Positions 7,411 to 16,499 of a stretch of DNA of 49,534 nucleotides are shown one piece after another. The position numbers and the translations under genes are program-made. The notes below the pieces were generated by a model, which was given only the letters and a program-made list of their open reading frames with translations, was not told the origin of the DNA and did not search any database. The stretch spans positions 148,530 through 198,063 of the forward strand of contig WAHY01000002.1 in assembly GCA_009873635.1 (NCBI GenBank), written 5' to 3'. Each line of letters opens with the position of its first letter. Position 1 is the stretch's first letter. The stretch is from Nitrospinota bacterium. Its GTDB lineage: Bacteria > Nitrospinota > Nitrospinia > Nitrospinales > VA-1.

Positions 7411-9759
7411 CTAGTTCGGACTTGTTTGGGGGAAGTAGAAATCGGTTTCAGCTTTAGTTTTCAAACGTTTCTTGGTAATTGCATATTTTGCCTTGAGCAA
7501 TCCTTTATGTGCTGAATTATTAAGGGGTTCCAGGCGAATTGCGGTAGTGAATGCGGTTCTGGCTTCCAGAAAACGACCTTTTTCAAGATAAGACCATCCC
7601 AAACCATCATAAGCATCTGGCTGACTTGAGTTACGGCGGATTTCTTCGTTATAAGCGTTGATGGCTCCGATGATATTTCCCTGTATATAATTGGCTCTTC
7701 CCAATTTGGTTCTGGCTGTCGTCTGCATTTTGTATGGACTGATGGCATTGGATCCTGTCACTTCCTCAAATACAGGGTTTGGTTCCGGGTTCAATGCAAG
7801 ACACTGTTCCAACATGGTTATTGCTGAGTCATATTTGCCCAGCTTGAAATAAATGTAGCCCATGCCTTTGCGGGACTCAGACTTGTTGGGTTGGAGTTGT
7901 AAAGAAAATTTAAACATTTGCATGGCCTTGTCATACAAATGGTTTTGGTAATACGTCCAACCAAGGGAATTATATACTTGCCAGCCGAAACGTTCTTTTG
8001 CAAGCAATGCCAGGAACTCAGGGGTCATGGCGAAGTCTGGGTCCAGTGATATTGCTTTTAGAAAATATTCAACACCCAGATCAGGATTTTTCAAATTGTG
8101 ATGAATCCATCCGAGGGCCATATAAGGGGAAGCTCGTAGAGGATGATCTTTTAGAACTTTTTCAAAATATTTTTGAGATGAACTTAAAGACTCGCTTCTA
8201 AGGATACTCCAATCAAGTTTATACGCCAGTTCCTTGTTTTCAGGATCATGCTTAAGGGCAATCTTCAGATAGGGAACAGCATCCTGATAATTTTTTATGG
8301 CATACAGTGAAAAACCAAGTCCTTTGGCAGCAGAGACTTTATAGTCATCATGCTCGATTGATTTTAAAAACTTATCAATGGCATACTCGTATTGTTTTTT
8401 GTGGTATTGACTCCATCCAAGTCCGTTATAAGCGTGTGCCATGTTAAATTTTGGGGAGGGCCAGGTATCTACATCTATATAGTCGTGATAAATAATGGTT
8501 GCTAATTTGTAGTCACCCTTGTTGAAAGCCCGGTCAGCCTTATATAATTGTTTGTCCAAGGCCAATTGTACCTGCTCAAGACCCAGTTTTGAGACGCTGT
8601 CATGGGGTGAATATTTTTGCGCGTCTAAAAAATACTCGCGAGCTTTTTCATACTCTTTCCGGGCGAGAAAAATTTTTCCATACTGGTTGTAAAGGTGAGC
8701 CCAGTCATCGTATCTATCGAGTAAATCATCCAGCTTGTTAGCTGCAAGTTGGTATTTACCCAGGTCTATGTAGTTTTGTACATAAACAGCCTGGTGCTTT
8801 TTAATTTCCTCTATTTTCTGAAGGCCTTTGGAAGCTCCAATGAATTTAGGGTAAAGCTCCAGAATTTCCTTGAAGGTTTTTTCTGATTTATTAATTTGCT
8901 TGGCATGCAGGAGACTCCAGGCCAATCCGTTTACAGCGTCCAGGTTAGGTGAATTAGAGCGTGCTAGACTTTCGAATTGATTCGAAGCCTTAGAATATTT
9001 GCCTTGATAATAACTTTTCCATGCAGAATCCAGAGCGTTAGTATCTTCTGAAGGCATCCCCAAAAGAAGGCTTCGGTATCGTGGAAACTCAACGGATAAT
9101 GTGAATATTGAATTGGACTCGAAGTTCGAAGGAACTACCTCCCATCGTTTTGTGATATCACCCTGATTAGAGGCCTGCCAATCCTCCATCAATTTATTAA
9201 CATTTATCGAACGGAAAATTTTTGCGAGCTCTTTTTTGGCAGGCTGTATTCTTCTTTGTTCCAAGTGGATAAAAGCTTTTCCCTTATGAACTTCATAAGA
9301 GTGAGGGGAAAACCTCTCTGCACGTTCAAAACTATCCATGGCCTGTTGATATTGCTTTAGGCTGAAATAGCTCCACCCCATACCCAGTAAAGGTACAGGA
9401 TCTTTTTTGTGAAGAGTGTGAGCGTGTTTGAAAGACTCTAAGGCCTTGTCAAAACGCTTTTGGAAAAAATATGACCAGGGTAGAAGTTGGATGGCTTCTT
9501 TATTTTCCGGCTGACTGGCCAGGGTTTTCTTTAAATAAAATTCAGAACTTGCATATTCTCTGCGGTTGAATTGATGTTTGGCAAACTGCAGGTCAATGTC
9601 TTTGTCTAAACCCAGGGCAGGGCGATAAGTGTCTTCAAAGGCATAAACAAGTTTGTCAACAGCCTCTCGCGTTTTACGATAGCTGTTTTCAAGTGTGCTG
9701 CAACCAGTTCCAGTGAATATCAGGAGGATAAAGCAGGTGAATTCTTTTAAAAATCGCAA
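7411..9759 (-). CDS. Large TPR lipoprotein with repeated 'GWS' motif
   Basis: 782 aa from a TTG start with GGAG 7 nt upstream. Signal peptide with lipobox TGTGC (C20), so probably anchored to the outer membrane or periplasmic face. The rest is a chain of tetratricopeptide repeats. At least eight helices carry the same pattern, for example GMGWSYF, GLAWSLL, GLGWSQY, ALGWIHH, SLGWTYY and GLGWSYL, with Trp-Ser where ordinary TPRs have a small residue. Typical roles are scaffolding of envelope complexes or export; none can be named. Monocistronic by position. Confidence 0.88.
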   Translation of the reverse strand: MRFLKEFTCFILLIFTGTGCSTLENSYRKTREAVDKLVYAFEDTYRPALGLDKDIDLQFAKHQFNRREYASSEFYLKKTLASQPENKEAIQLLPWSYFFQKRFDKALESFKHAHTLHKKDPVPLLGMGWSYFSLKQYQQAMDSFERAERFSPHSYEVHKGKAFIHLEQRRIQPAKKELAKIFRSINVNKLMEDWQASNQGDITKRWEVVPSNFESNSIFTLSVEFPRYRSLLLGMPSEDTNALDSAWKSYYQGKYSKASNQFESLARSNSPNLDAVNGLAWSLLHAKQINKSEKTFKEILELYPKFIGASKGLQKIEEIKKHQAVYVQNYIDLGKYQLAANKLDDLLDRYDDWAHLYNQYGKIFLARKEYEKAREYFLDAQKYSPHDSVSKLGLEQVQLALDKQLYKADRAFNKGDYKLATIIYHDYIDVDTWPSPKFNMAHAYNGLGWSQYHKKQYEYAIDKFLKSIEHDDYKVSAAKGLGFSLYAIKNYQDAVPYLKIALKHDPENKELAYKLDWSILRSESLSSSQKYFEKVLKDHPLRASPYMALGWIHHNLKNPDLGVEYFLKAISLDPDFAMTPEFLALLAKERFGWQVYNSLGWTYYQNHLYDKAMQMFKFSLQLQPNKSESRKGMGYIYFKLGKYDSAITMLEQCLALNPEPNPVFEEVTGSNAISPYKMQTTARTKLGRANYIQGNIIGAINAYNEEIRRNSSQPDAYDGLGWSYLEKGRFLEARTAFTTAIRLEPLNNSAHKGLLKAKYAITKKRLKTKAETDFYFPQTSPN

Positions 9760-9913
9760 GTCCCAACTCCATTTACGGGGTCAATTATCTATTAATTTAT
9801 CGGTTTTTATAGAAATTATTTAAGCTATTTATTGTTAAAAATGCGATGTTAACCTCGTTTTTGGGCTGTTTTAAGGGAAAAACAGTATAAATAGCAAAAG
9901 ACTAGATTTTTTT

Positions 9914-9941
9914 TTGTAAAAGCCCTGTAAAATGTTATGAT
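9914..9941 (+). promoter_or_regulatory. Promoter of the SUMF1-fold lipoprotein gene
   Basis: Extended -10 TGtTATGAT (TATGAT 9936-9941) with TTGTAA (9914-9919) as a weak -35, spacing 16 nt, 30 nt before the ATG. Confidence 0.45.
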
Positions 9942-9970
9942 CCAATCTTTTCACAACCCCTGCTAAAACA

Positions 9971-10870
9971 ATGCGTTTATATAAATTTTTCATAATTATC
10001 AGCGTTGTCTTCCTGGTTTCAGGTTGCGCCGATAAAGACAATGAACAAAGTAACGATGATATCCACCCAAGCTTTTCTGAGCTTCCTGAAGTATCGCAGG
10101 AATCATCTTCTGAATCGATTGAACGGGTTGTTCCGATTCCAATTTCAGCTGAAGATAAAGCAATAGCCAGCAAGGCTCCTGAAGGAATGGTATTCATCAA
10201 AGGCGGTTGCTTTATTATGGGCAATGACTATACCCAGGAAGATGAAAAGCCGGAGCATGAGGTTTGCCTGGATGATTTTTATTTGGATAAATATGAAATG
10301 ACACAGGCCCGCTGGGAAAAAGTGATGGGATTTAATCCTTCCAAGTTTGTCGGTGCGGACTTGCCTGTTGAGCAGGTAAATTATTTGGATGTGCAAAAGT
10401 TCATCAAGAAATCGAAGGGTGCCTGTCGTTTGCCCACGGAAGCTGAGTGGGAATACGCGGCTCGAGGAGGAGCATCGACCAGATACTTCTGGGGAAATAT
10501 GGTTCATGAAGATTATACCTGGTATGAAGATAACTCAGGGGAAACCACACACCCGGTGGGAAGTAAAGCTCCGAACCAGTATGGTGTTTATGATTTGATG
10601 GGAAATGTCTGGGAATGGGTCAACGACTGGTACGAGCCTTATTATAAAATTCGCTCGAAGAAGAATCCTAAGGGACCGGAGACGGGAGAATCAAAAGTTG
10701 TTCGAGGCGGATCCTTTGATTCATCAGCAGGGGCATTGCGGATAACAAACCGGGTCTGGTTGCACCCAAAAAATAAAGTGTTTCCGAAAGTGACTACTTA
10801 TGGCCAGATAATGAATGAAATATTCAACTATATTGGCTTTCGTTGTGCTCAATCCATTCCAAAAGACTGA
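9971..10870 (+). CDS. SUMF1/formylglycine-generating-enzyme-fold lipoprotein, probably non-catalytic
   Basis: 299 aa. Lipobox VSGC (C19), then an acidic linker to about 65. A SUMF1 domain follows: PEGMVFIKGGCFIMG, 'DDFYLDKYEMT', 'CRLPTEAEWEYAARGG', 'YDLMGNVWEWVNDWY', 'VVRGGSFD' and 'GFRCA'. In true FGE two cysteines sit in the segment after RGGS; here that segment reads ALRITNRVW with no cysteine. It therefore probably cannot make formylglycine and is more likely a binding domain of this fold. No sulfatase gene is nearby. A terminator follows the stop. Confidence 0.88.
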   Translation: MRLYKFFIIISVVFLVSGCADKDNEQSNDDIHPSFSELPEVSQESSSESIERVVPIPISAEDKAIASKAPEGMVFIKGGCFIMGNDYTQEDEKPEHEVCLDDFYLDKYEMTQARWEKVMGFNPSKFVGADLPVEQVNYLDVQKFIKKSKGACRLPTEAEWEYAARGGASTRYFWGNMVHEDYTWYEDNSGETTHPVGSKAPNQYGVYDLMGNVWEWVNDWYEPYYKIRSKKNPKGPETGESKVVRGGSFDSSAGALRITNRVWLHPKNKVFPKVTTYGQIMNEIFNYIGFRCAQSIPKD

Positions 10871-10891
10871 CTGTAGTCGTGTAACCTGGTA

Positions 10892-10924
10892 TAGCTCACG
10901 ATTTATCAGTGAGCTAATTCTTTT
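10892..10924 (+). terminator. Intrinsic-terminator-like hairpin after the SUMF1 lipoprotein gene
   Basis: Arms TAGCTCAC (10892-10899) and GTGAGCTA (10909-10916) pair perfectly around a 9-nt loop and are followed by ATTCTTTT. It lies 21 nt after the stop. Confidence 0.6.
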
Positions 10925-11306
10925 GACTTCTCCCAAAATGCTTTCAAAGTTTTGTCATGTTCTGCCTGCGCTGTTTTGCGTGTTCTGTTTAATTAATCGT
11001 AATTATCGAAAAGGATGTCTGTGACATTTTTATCTATCTTCCCTTCTGAGGTAAGCGATGAAAAAACTTTGATCACCTCTTCTTTGTTCATTCCTTCATG
11101 ACCCGTTAATTAATTTCGATAGACACTGAAAGCATTGTATGAAATGCAGCAATGTAACATCCGCCTCTTAACAAGAAAGGAATAAAAAAGTTTAACAGGA
11201 GTGCTATCTGCTAAGGATACAGCTAATGATTGTATTGGAAGGTTTGGGCAAAAAAATAAAGCAGTTGGAATTCACTCACCAACAATGTGAAGTGGCAAAT
11301 GAGAGA
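10925..11306. other. Apparently decayed intergenic stretch
   Basis: About 380 bp between the terminator and the fur stop. It holds a C-terminal HD-GYP fragment on the minus strand (10993-11105) and a short coiled-coil-like ORF on the plus strand (11226-11327, running into fur). No intact gene was found. Confidence 0.5.
10993..11105 (-). pseudogene. Remnant of an HD-GYP phosphodiesterase C-terminus
   Basis: In one minus-strand frame an open segment ends at a TAA (10993-10995) and reads MNKEEVIKVF, then SSLTSEGKIDKNVTDILF, then DNYD. This matches the conserved last helix pair of HD-GYP c-di-GMP phosphodiesterases; the intact gene at 28843-30543 ends LETVYRILRSMAEKGELDPNLV. An in-frame stop lies seven codons before the only Met, and no HD or GYP motif precedes it. 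It is either a gene relic or, less likely, a 32-aa peptide starting at 11091. Confidence 0.45.
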
Positions 11307-11327
11307 TTACCTGCATTCGCTACATAG
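11226..11327 (+). CDS. Possible 33-aa coiled-coil peptide (doubtful)
   Basis: ATG at 11226 with AAGGA 8 nt upstream; reads LGKKIKQLEFTHQQCEVANE in the middle, a heptad-like pattern recalling the N-terminus of ZapB/SlyX-type coiled coils, then stops after 33 codons. It overlaps the 3' end of fur in antisense. It may be a real small protein, a truncated relic, or chance. Confidence 0.2.
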   Translation: MIVLEGLGKKIKQLEFTHQQCEVANERLPAFAT

Positions 11328-11735
11328 GCCAAACATGTCAAGCTTATGAGAAGTTATCGTGAATCCGTTGCGGCTGGCTATTTCTTCCTGAAGTTTTTCT
11401 ATTAAGGGATGGTTGAATTCGATAATTTTTCCACACTCAGTGCATATCATGTGGTCATGGTGGCCGTGCATATATTTGTGCTCATACCTTTTCTGGCCAT
11501 CACCAAAATCAAGTTCTGATGCAAGTCCGCTCTGTGTGAGCAATGCCAGCGTTCGATAAACTGTAGCCAGGCCAACTTTAGGATCGGTTTGGATGACTTG
11601 ATTGTAAAGTTCCTCGGCACTGACATGTTTTTCACATTCAAGAAAGGCATTAAGAACTGCCCGCCTTTGCTTGGTTATCTTCAGTTTATTCTGAACTATA
11701 TAGTCTTCAAGAACTTCTAATTCTTTGCTGGCCAT
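11307..11735 (-). CDS. fur: Ferric uptake regulator Fur family
   Basis: 142 aa. Winged helix in 1-85 with the recognition helix in VGLATVYRTLALL, then the HHDHMICTECGK metal site (H92, H93, H95, C98, C101) and a second zinc CxxC (C138, C141). The HxHDH..C.ECGKIIEF pattern and length fit Fur better than Zur, PerR or Nur, though metal specificity cannot be proven from sequence. Two Fur-like operators in the window lie at an ExbB-like gene and at an FTR1 iron permease, supporting iron control. Confidence 0.88.
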   Translation of the reverse strand: MASKELEVLEDYIVQNKLKITKQRRAVLNAFLECEKHVSAEELYNQVIQTDPKVGLATVYRTLALLTQSGLASELDFGDGQKRYEHKYMHGHHDHMICTECGKIIEFNHPLIEKLQEEIASRNGFTITSHKLDMFGLCSECR

Positions 11736-11765
11736 AATTTTATCAGTTCAATTAATACAATGGTT

Positions 11766-11794
11766 AATCTAGCATGGTCACTTTAAAGGGTCAA
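11766..11794 (-). promoter_or_regulatory. Promoter of fur
   Basis: Minus strand: TTGACC (11789-11794), 17 nt, TAGATT (11766-11771), about 30 nt upstream of the fur start. I see no convincing Fur box here, so autoregulation is not evident. Confidence 0.45.
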
Positions 11795-11848
11795 TCACCC
11801 CGCTGAACTTAAGATGCCTGATTATAGAAAAAGTTTTGTAAAATAAAA

Positions 11849-13117
11849 TTATTCCGAGTTGGAAGAAAGTGCCTTTAATTCAGTTTCCAATTTTGATGCA
11901 GGGCATTCCAACTGCTCGCCATTTTCCATATTTTTCAAGACATATTTTCCAGACCGGATTTCGTTTTCCCCGAGAATCAGGCAAAACCTGCACTGAGATT
12001 TATTGGCCTTTCTCATTTGGCTTTTCATGCTGCCGGCTTCATAATCTCTTTCAACTCGAAAGCCTTTCAACCTTAAATCATGGGCAATTTTAAATGCCTC
12101 TGTTTTGGCTTCTTCGCCTAGACATACAAGAAAAATATCTGGAACTTTTTGTGAAGTTTTTATGTTTTCGAAAGGCACCAGCGATACCAGACGTTCAAGG
12201 CCAAGCGCGAAACCAAAACAAGGGGTTGATGGTCCTCCCAGTTCTTCAACCAGGGTGTCATAACGTCCTCCACCGCATATGGCATTTTGCGCGCCAAGGT
12301 TTTCCGATGTGACTTCAAATGCAGTGCGATTGTAATAATCTAATCCGCGCACCAGATTTGGATTAACGGAATAGGGGGTGCCAGCTGAATCAAGAAGTGA
12401 GCGCACTTCTGTAAAGTGTTCAGCGCTGGCTGGATCGAGGTGGTCAATAAGTTTTGGGAGCCCTTTTGCTATTTCACTGCATCGTTCCGCTTTACAATCA
12501 AGAACCCTTAAAGGATTACGCTGGTATCGTTTTGTGCAATTTGAACAAAGTTGATCAAGGTGTTTTTCAATTTCTGTCTTAAGGAGCTCGCGATATTGGG
12601 GGCGGCATTCCTGGCTTCCCAGGCTGTTTACCTGCAGTTTGATGTCTTTAAGGCCAAGCTCTCTGAAAAACTCCATGAGCATGGTCATCACCTCCACATC
12701 AACGGTGGGATTGGGTGAGCCCATAGCCTCGACCCCTATCTGGTTGAATTGACGCAATCGCCCTGCTTGAGGTCTTTCGTAGCGAAACATCGGTCCAATA
12801 TAAAACATCTTAAGAACAGAAGGAGGATTATACATCTTGTGCTCTACATAGGCTCGCACTACAGATGCTGTACCTTCTGGGCGCAATGTGACGGAATCAC
12901 CCCCACGGTCCTGAAACGTGTACATTTCCTTTTCAACGATGTCAGTGGTTTCACCAATGCTCCGGGAAAACAAACGTGTGTCTTCAAAAATGGGGAGGCG
13001 AATTTCTGTGAATCCATAACGAGGAAAAATGCTATGAGCTGCAGACTCAATGTGCTGCCATTTCCAAATTTCATCGGGCAGTATATCTTTAACACCGCGT
13101 ATGCTTTGAATTTTCAT
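11849..13117 (-). CDS. hisS: Histidyl-tRNA synthetase
   Basis: 422 aa, normal length. Class II synthetase charging tRNA-His. Motif 1 lies around GFTEIRLPIFEDT, motif 2 is MFRYERPQAGRLRQFNQIGVE, the histidine-A loop is LVRGLDYYNRTAFEV, and motif 3 is GFALGLERL. The C-terminal anticodon-binding domain follows (about 325-420). No T-box-like leader is visible in the short gap upstream. It is in line with fbp and typA on the minus strand, with gaps of 90-170 nt. Confidence 0.98.
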   Translation of the reverse strand: MKIQSIRGVKDILPDEIWKWQHIESAAHSIFPRYGFTEIRLPIFEDTRLFSRSIGETTDIVEKEMYTFQDRGGDSVTLRPEGTASVVRAYVEHKMYNPPSVLKMFYIGPMFRYERPQAGRLRQFNQIGVEAMGSPNPTVDVEVMTMLMEFFRELGLKDIKLQVNSLGSQECRPQYRELLKTEIEKHLDQLCSNCTKRYQRNPLRVLDCKAERCSEIAKGLPKLIDHLDPASAEHFTEVRSLLDSAGTPYSVNPNLVRGLDYYNRTAFEVTSENLGAQNAICGGGRYDTLVEELGGPSTPCFGFALGLERLVSLVPFENIKTSQKVPDIFLVCLGEEAKTEAFKIAHDLRLKGFRVERDYEAGSMKSQMRKANKSQCRFCLILGENEIRSGKYVLKNMENGEQLECPASKLETELKALSSNSE

Positions 13118-13206
13118 AACAATTGATGATTAGGAAATAAAAAGGCTGGTAACGATGAATCTGTTTGCAATAAGAATGAAATTTAATGCCTGTCAACTGT
13201 ATCAGG

Positions 13207-14241
13207 TTAACCGTTCAGCCACTTAAACCAGCCACCTTTTTTTACTGAGGTTGCCAGACGTTGTTCTGCCAATTCCACATCTTCTTTACTTCCAATGAAC
13301 AGTGGCAGCCGATCATGAATTCCTGATGGTGTAATATCCAATATACGTTGTTTCCCTGTAGATGCTTTACCACCAGCATGCTCCACAATGAACGCAAGTG
13401 GGGCGGCTTCAAAGGAAAATCTTAACTTACCGTTAGGACTTTTCGTATCATGCGGATACATGAAAATCCCACCCTTTAATAAAGTTCTGTGAAAATCAGC
13501 AACCAGAGAACCTATATAACGTAACTTGTAAGGGCGGCCTGAAGATGAGGCGTCTTCTTTCAAATAGGCCACCAGATCTTTTTGCGGTTCATCCCAGACG
13601 ACCCAGTTTCCTTCATTAATGCTGTAGGTGGATCCCTTGTCAGGTATGACCAGATCTGGATGCGAAAGAAAAAACTCACCCAGTGCAGGGTCGAGTGTGA
13701 ACCCATGAACACCGTTGCCCGTTGTGTACACGAATATTGTGCTGGATCCATATGCAATATAACCTGCGGCAATTTGCTCATCTCCTTTTTGCATCAGGTC
13801 TTCATCCGTAATCTGGTCCCCGGGACTTTTCTTGCGATATATAGAAAATATAGTTCCAATACTTACGTTCACATCGATGTTGGAAGATCCATCCAGGGGA
13901 TCCATCATAAATATATATTTACCGGGATTATCTTCAGGTGGAATGATATAAGCATCTTCTCTTTCTTCGGAAGTAATTGCGCAAACTGTGCCTGATTGCC
14001 CAATTATTTTGGTAAATGTGATGTCGGCAAACTCATCGAGTTTTTTTACTTCTTCTCCTTGTACATTTATCTTTCCCGTAAGCCCGAAAATATCTTCCCC
14101 GATTCCTGCACTATTGACTTCCTGGGAAATAATTTTTGCCGCTACCATGATCTCATTCATCAGGCTGGTAAATTCTCCCGTTGCACCGGGAGTAACTTTT
14201 TCCTGTTGCCTGATGTGTTGAACCAAGGTTGTGTGTTCCAT
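13207..14241 (-). CDS. fbp: Fructose-1,6-bisphosphatase class I
   Basis: 344 aa. Dephosphorylates fructose 1,6-bisphosphate in gluconeogenesis or the Calvin cycle. The metal/substrate motif DPLDGSSN is at 114-121, and the C-terminal KxRFxFEAAPLAFIVEHAGG segment is intact near 272-290. Residues 20-30 match the FBPase 'TGEFTSLMNEI' helix. Together with acs in the same window it fits growth that builds sugars from C1/C2 units, but one gene does not show that. Confidence 0.97.
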   Translation of the reverse strand: MEHTTLVQHIRQQEKVTPGATGEFTSLMNEIMVAAKIISQEVNSAGIGEDIFGLTGKINVQGEEVKKLDEFADITFTKIIGQSGTVCAITSEEREDAYIIPPEDNPGKYIFMMDPLDGSSNIDVNVSIGTIFSIYRKKSPGDQITDEDLMQKGDEQIAAGYIAYGSSTIFVYTTGNGVHGFTLDPALGEFFLSHPDLVIPDKGSTYSINEGNWVVWDEPQKDLVAYLKEDASSSGRPYKLRYIGSLVADFHRTLLKGGIFMYPHDTKSPNGKLRFSFEAAPLAFIVEHAGGKASTGKQRILDITPSGIHDRLPLFIGSKEDVELAEQRLATSVKKGGWFKWLNG

Positions 14242-14408
14242 AAGGAGTCAGTTATTGGCTAAATGTTTATATTGCGTTACAGTAGGCTTGCTTGTCGAAA
14301 TTGTCTGAAGGGATTGAATAACGAAATACGTATTTCGAAAAACCCTATTACATTTGAAAGGTAGCTGATTTTACAACATTTCAAATAACAGGGCAATGAA
14401 AATGGAAA

Positions 14409-16247
14409 TCATGATGTGGAAACGGGAATATTATTCAGTGTTTTCTGGTATCTCTTCCTGTCATTTTCATTCAAAATCTTCTTACGCAAGCGTATGCTTT
14501 TTGGTGTGATCTCCGCTAGTTCGTCTTCATTCAGAAAACCAAGGATTTGCTCGAGGCTCATAACTACAGGTGGGGTTAGAATAATATTCACATCTGACCC
14601 GGCTGCCCGCATATTGGTCAGTTTTTTTTCCTTGCAAAGATTAACCACTAGATCGTTGTCTTTTTTGTTCTCACCCACAATCATTCCCGCATATAGCTCT
14701 TCACCGGCCCCGACAAACATAGAGCCTCTATCCTGAAGATTGAAAAGAGAGAACCCGGTAGATTTGCCATCTTCCATTGCTATCAATGCACCATTGATTC
14801 GCTGGGCAATATCTCCACAATGCGGAATAAACTTATGAAAGGTACGGTTGATGATTCCTGTTCCCTTGGTCAAGGTTAAGAATTCAGAACGAAACCCAAA
14901 AAGGCCGCGGGTGGGAATGACAAATTCAAGCCTGGCTGTGGTTTCTCCTTGATCCATATTTTGTAAAGTGCCTTTGCGTTTTCCCATGGATTCCATTACG
15001 GCACCCAAATAAGCCTCATCAACATCAAGGATGACAAACTCTTCCGGCTCATGCGGAACTCCGTCTACATTTTTGACCAATACTTCTGGGCGGGAGATGG
15101 AAAACTCATAACCTTCACGGCGCATGGTCTCTATCAAAATAGTTAAATGTAATTCACCTCTACCGGAAACCTTGAAAGTGTCCTGAGTGTCTGTTTCTTC
15201 AACCCTGAGAGAAACATTGGATCGCGTTTCCCTGAATAAACGGTCCCGTACTTGTCTGGATGTTACAAACTCACCCTCCCGGCCAGCAAAAGGAGAGGTG
15301 TTTGAAGAAAAGTGAATGGATAAAGTTGGTTCGTCTATTTCAATGACAGGCAGTGGCTCTGGACAATTGTTATCAGCAATGGTCTCACCAATCTCGACTT
15401 CCTTCATTCCCGCTATGCCGATGATATCGCCAGTGGTTGCGGATTCAGACTCTACTTTTGATAATCCCTGATAAGTATATAATTTTGAAAGGGAAAAAAC
15501 CTGTTTATTCCCTTCGCGATCAATTTGCGTGTAGCTGGTTTTTGCTTGAATTTTGCCACGTGTTATTGTTCCTATTGCTATTCTTCCCACGTAATCATCG
15601 TAATCCATCGATGATACCAGCATTTGAAAAGGACCTTCGGAATCACCCTCGCTAGCGGGAACTTTTTCGATAATCATATCGAGAAGAGGGGTGATATCAC
15701 TATCCGGGTCATCTGGATTCAACCTGGAAATACCTTGTTTGGCAGATGTATAGATAACAGAAAAATCCAATTGTTCATCATTTGCGCCCAGTTCAACGAA
15801 TAAATCAAAAACTTCGTCGACTACTTTTTCTACCCGCGCTGCCGGCCGGTCAATTTTATTAACAACAACAATTGGCTTTAAACCAAGTTCAAGAGATTTT
15901 TTTAATACGAATCTTGTTTGAGGCATTGGACCTTCTACCGCATCAGCCAGGAGTAATACTCCGCTGACCATTTTTAAAATTCTTTCTACTTCACCCCCAA
16001 AGTCAGCATGTCCTGGTGTGTCAACGATATTGATCTTGTATCCCTTGTAGTTTATCGCCGCATTTTTTGAGAATATTGTGATCCCCCGTTCTTTTTCCAG
16101 TTCGTTGCTGTCCATGATGCAGCTTTCCGAGAGTTCACTATCCCGGAACATACCGCTTTGCTTTAGAAGGCAATCGACCAAAGTGGTTTTCCCATGGTCA
16201 ACATGGGCGATAATCCCAATATTTCTGATAAACTCCTGATTCAACAT
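14409..16247 (-). CDS. typA: Ribosome-associated GTPase TypA/BipA
   Basis: 612 aa, full length. Translational GTPase of the EF-G-like group that helps 50S assembly and stress adaptation. G1 is AHVDHGKTT (14-22), switch II is [15 protein letters not shown]4 is NKID. The effector/C-terminal domains are present with '[19 protein letters not shown]' and the '[21 protein letters not shown]' signature of TypA, which separates it from EF-G and LepA. Divergent from xerD. Confidence 0.97.
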   Translation of the reverse strand: MLNQEFIRNIGIIAHVDHGKTTLVDCLLKQSGMFRDSELSESCIMDSNELEKERGITIFSKNAAINYKGYKINIVDTPGHADFGGEVERILKMVSGVLLLADAVEGPMPQTRFVLKKSLELGLKPIVVVNKIDRPAARVEKVVDEVFDLFVELGANDEQLDFSVIYTSAKQGISRLNPDDPDSDITPLLDMIIEKVPASEGDSEGPFQMLVSSMDYDDYVGRIAIGTITRGKIQAKTSYTQIDREGNKQVFSLSKLYTYQGLSKVESESATTGDIIGIAGMKEVEIGETIADNNCPEPLPVIEIDEPTLSIHFSSNTSPFAGREGEFVTSRQVRDRLFRETRSNVSLRVEETDTQDTFKVSGRGELHLTILIETMRREGYEFSISRPEVLVKNVDGVPHEPEEFVILDVDEAYLGAVMESMGKRKGTLQNMDQGETTARLEFVIPTRGLFGFRSEFLTLTKGTGIINRTFHKFIPHCGDIAQRINGALIAMEDGKSTGFSLFNLQDRGSMFVGAGEELYAGMIVGENKKDNDLVVNLCKEKKLTNMRAAGSDVNIILTPPVVMSLEQILGFLNEDELAEITPKSIRLRKKILNENDRKRYQKTLNNIPVSTS

Positions 16248-16484
16248 AGTTGTCTAAGTGTAGTTGTTAATTAATTGATGTACGATTCAGTTTGGACAAA
16301 CGGGAAATAGAAAGCGACCTGCAGAGAGGTTAAATAATCCTAAGCTTATGGAAGGGTAAAAACCAATAAAGGGTTAGTTTCATTGCGCTAAAAATTTCAG
16401 TCTTAACAAATCAAGTTATCGAGTTTAGCAGATTGGTTGAAATTTACCTAGAGGAAAATAAGAATTGTAACTTATTGATTTTTA

Positions 16485-16490
16485 TATGAT
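16485..16490 (+). promoter_or_regulatory. -10 box very close to the xerD start (possible leaderless mRNA)
   Basis: TATGAT ends 9 nt before the xerD ATG, so transcription would begin at or next to the start codon. There is no well-spaced -35 (TTGTAA at 16465 is only 14 nt away) and no Shine-Dalgarno in between. Confidence 0.3.
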
Positions 16491-16499
16491 AATTTCTGT

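Noticed and set aside
11736-11765. Possible Fur box for fur autoregulation (TTGAACTGATAAAATT region)
   Set aside because: Only one half-site resembles the consensus; the second arm is missing.
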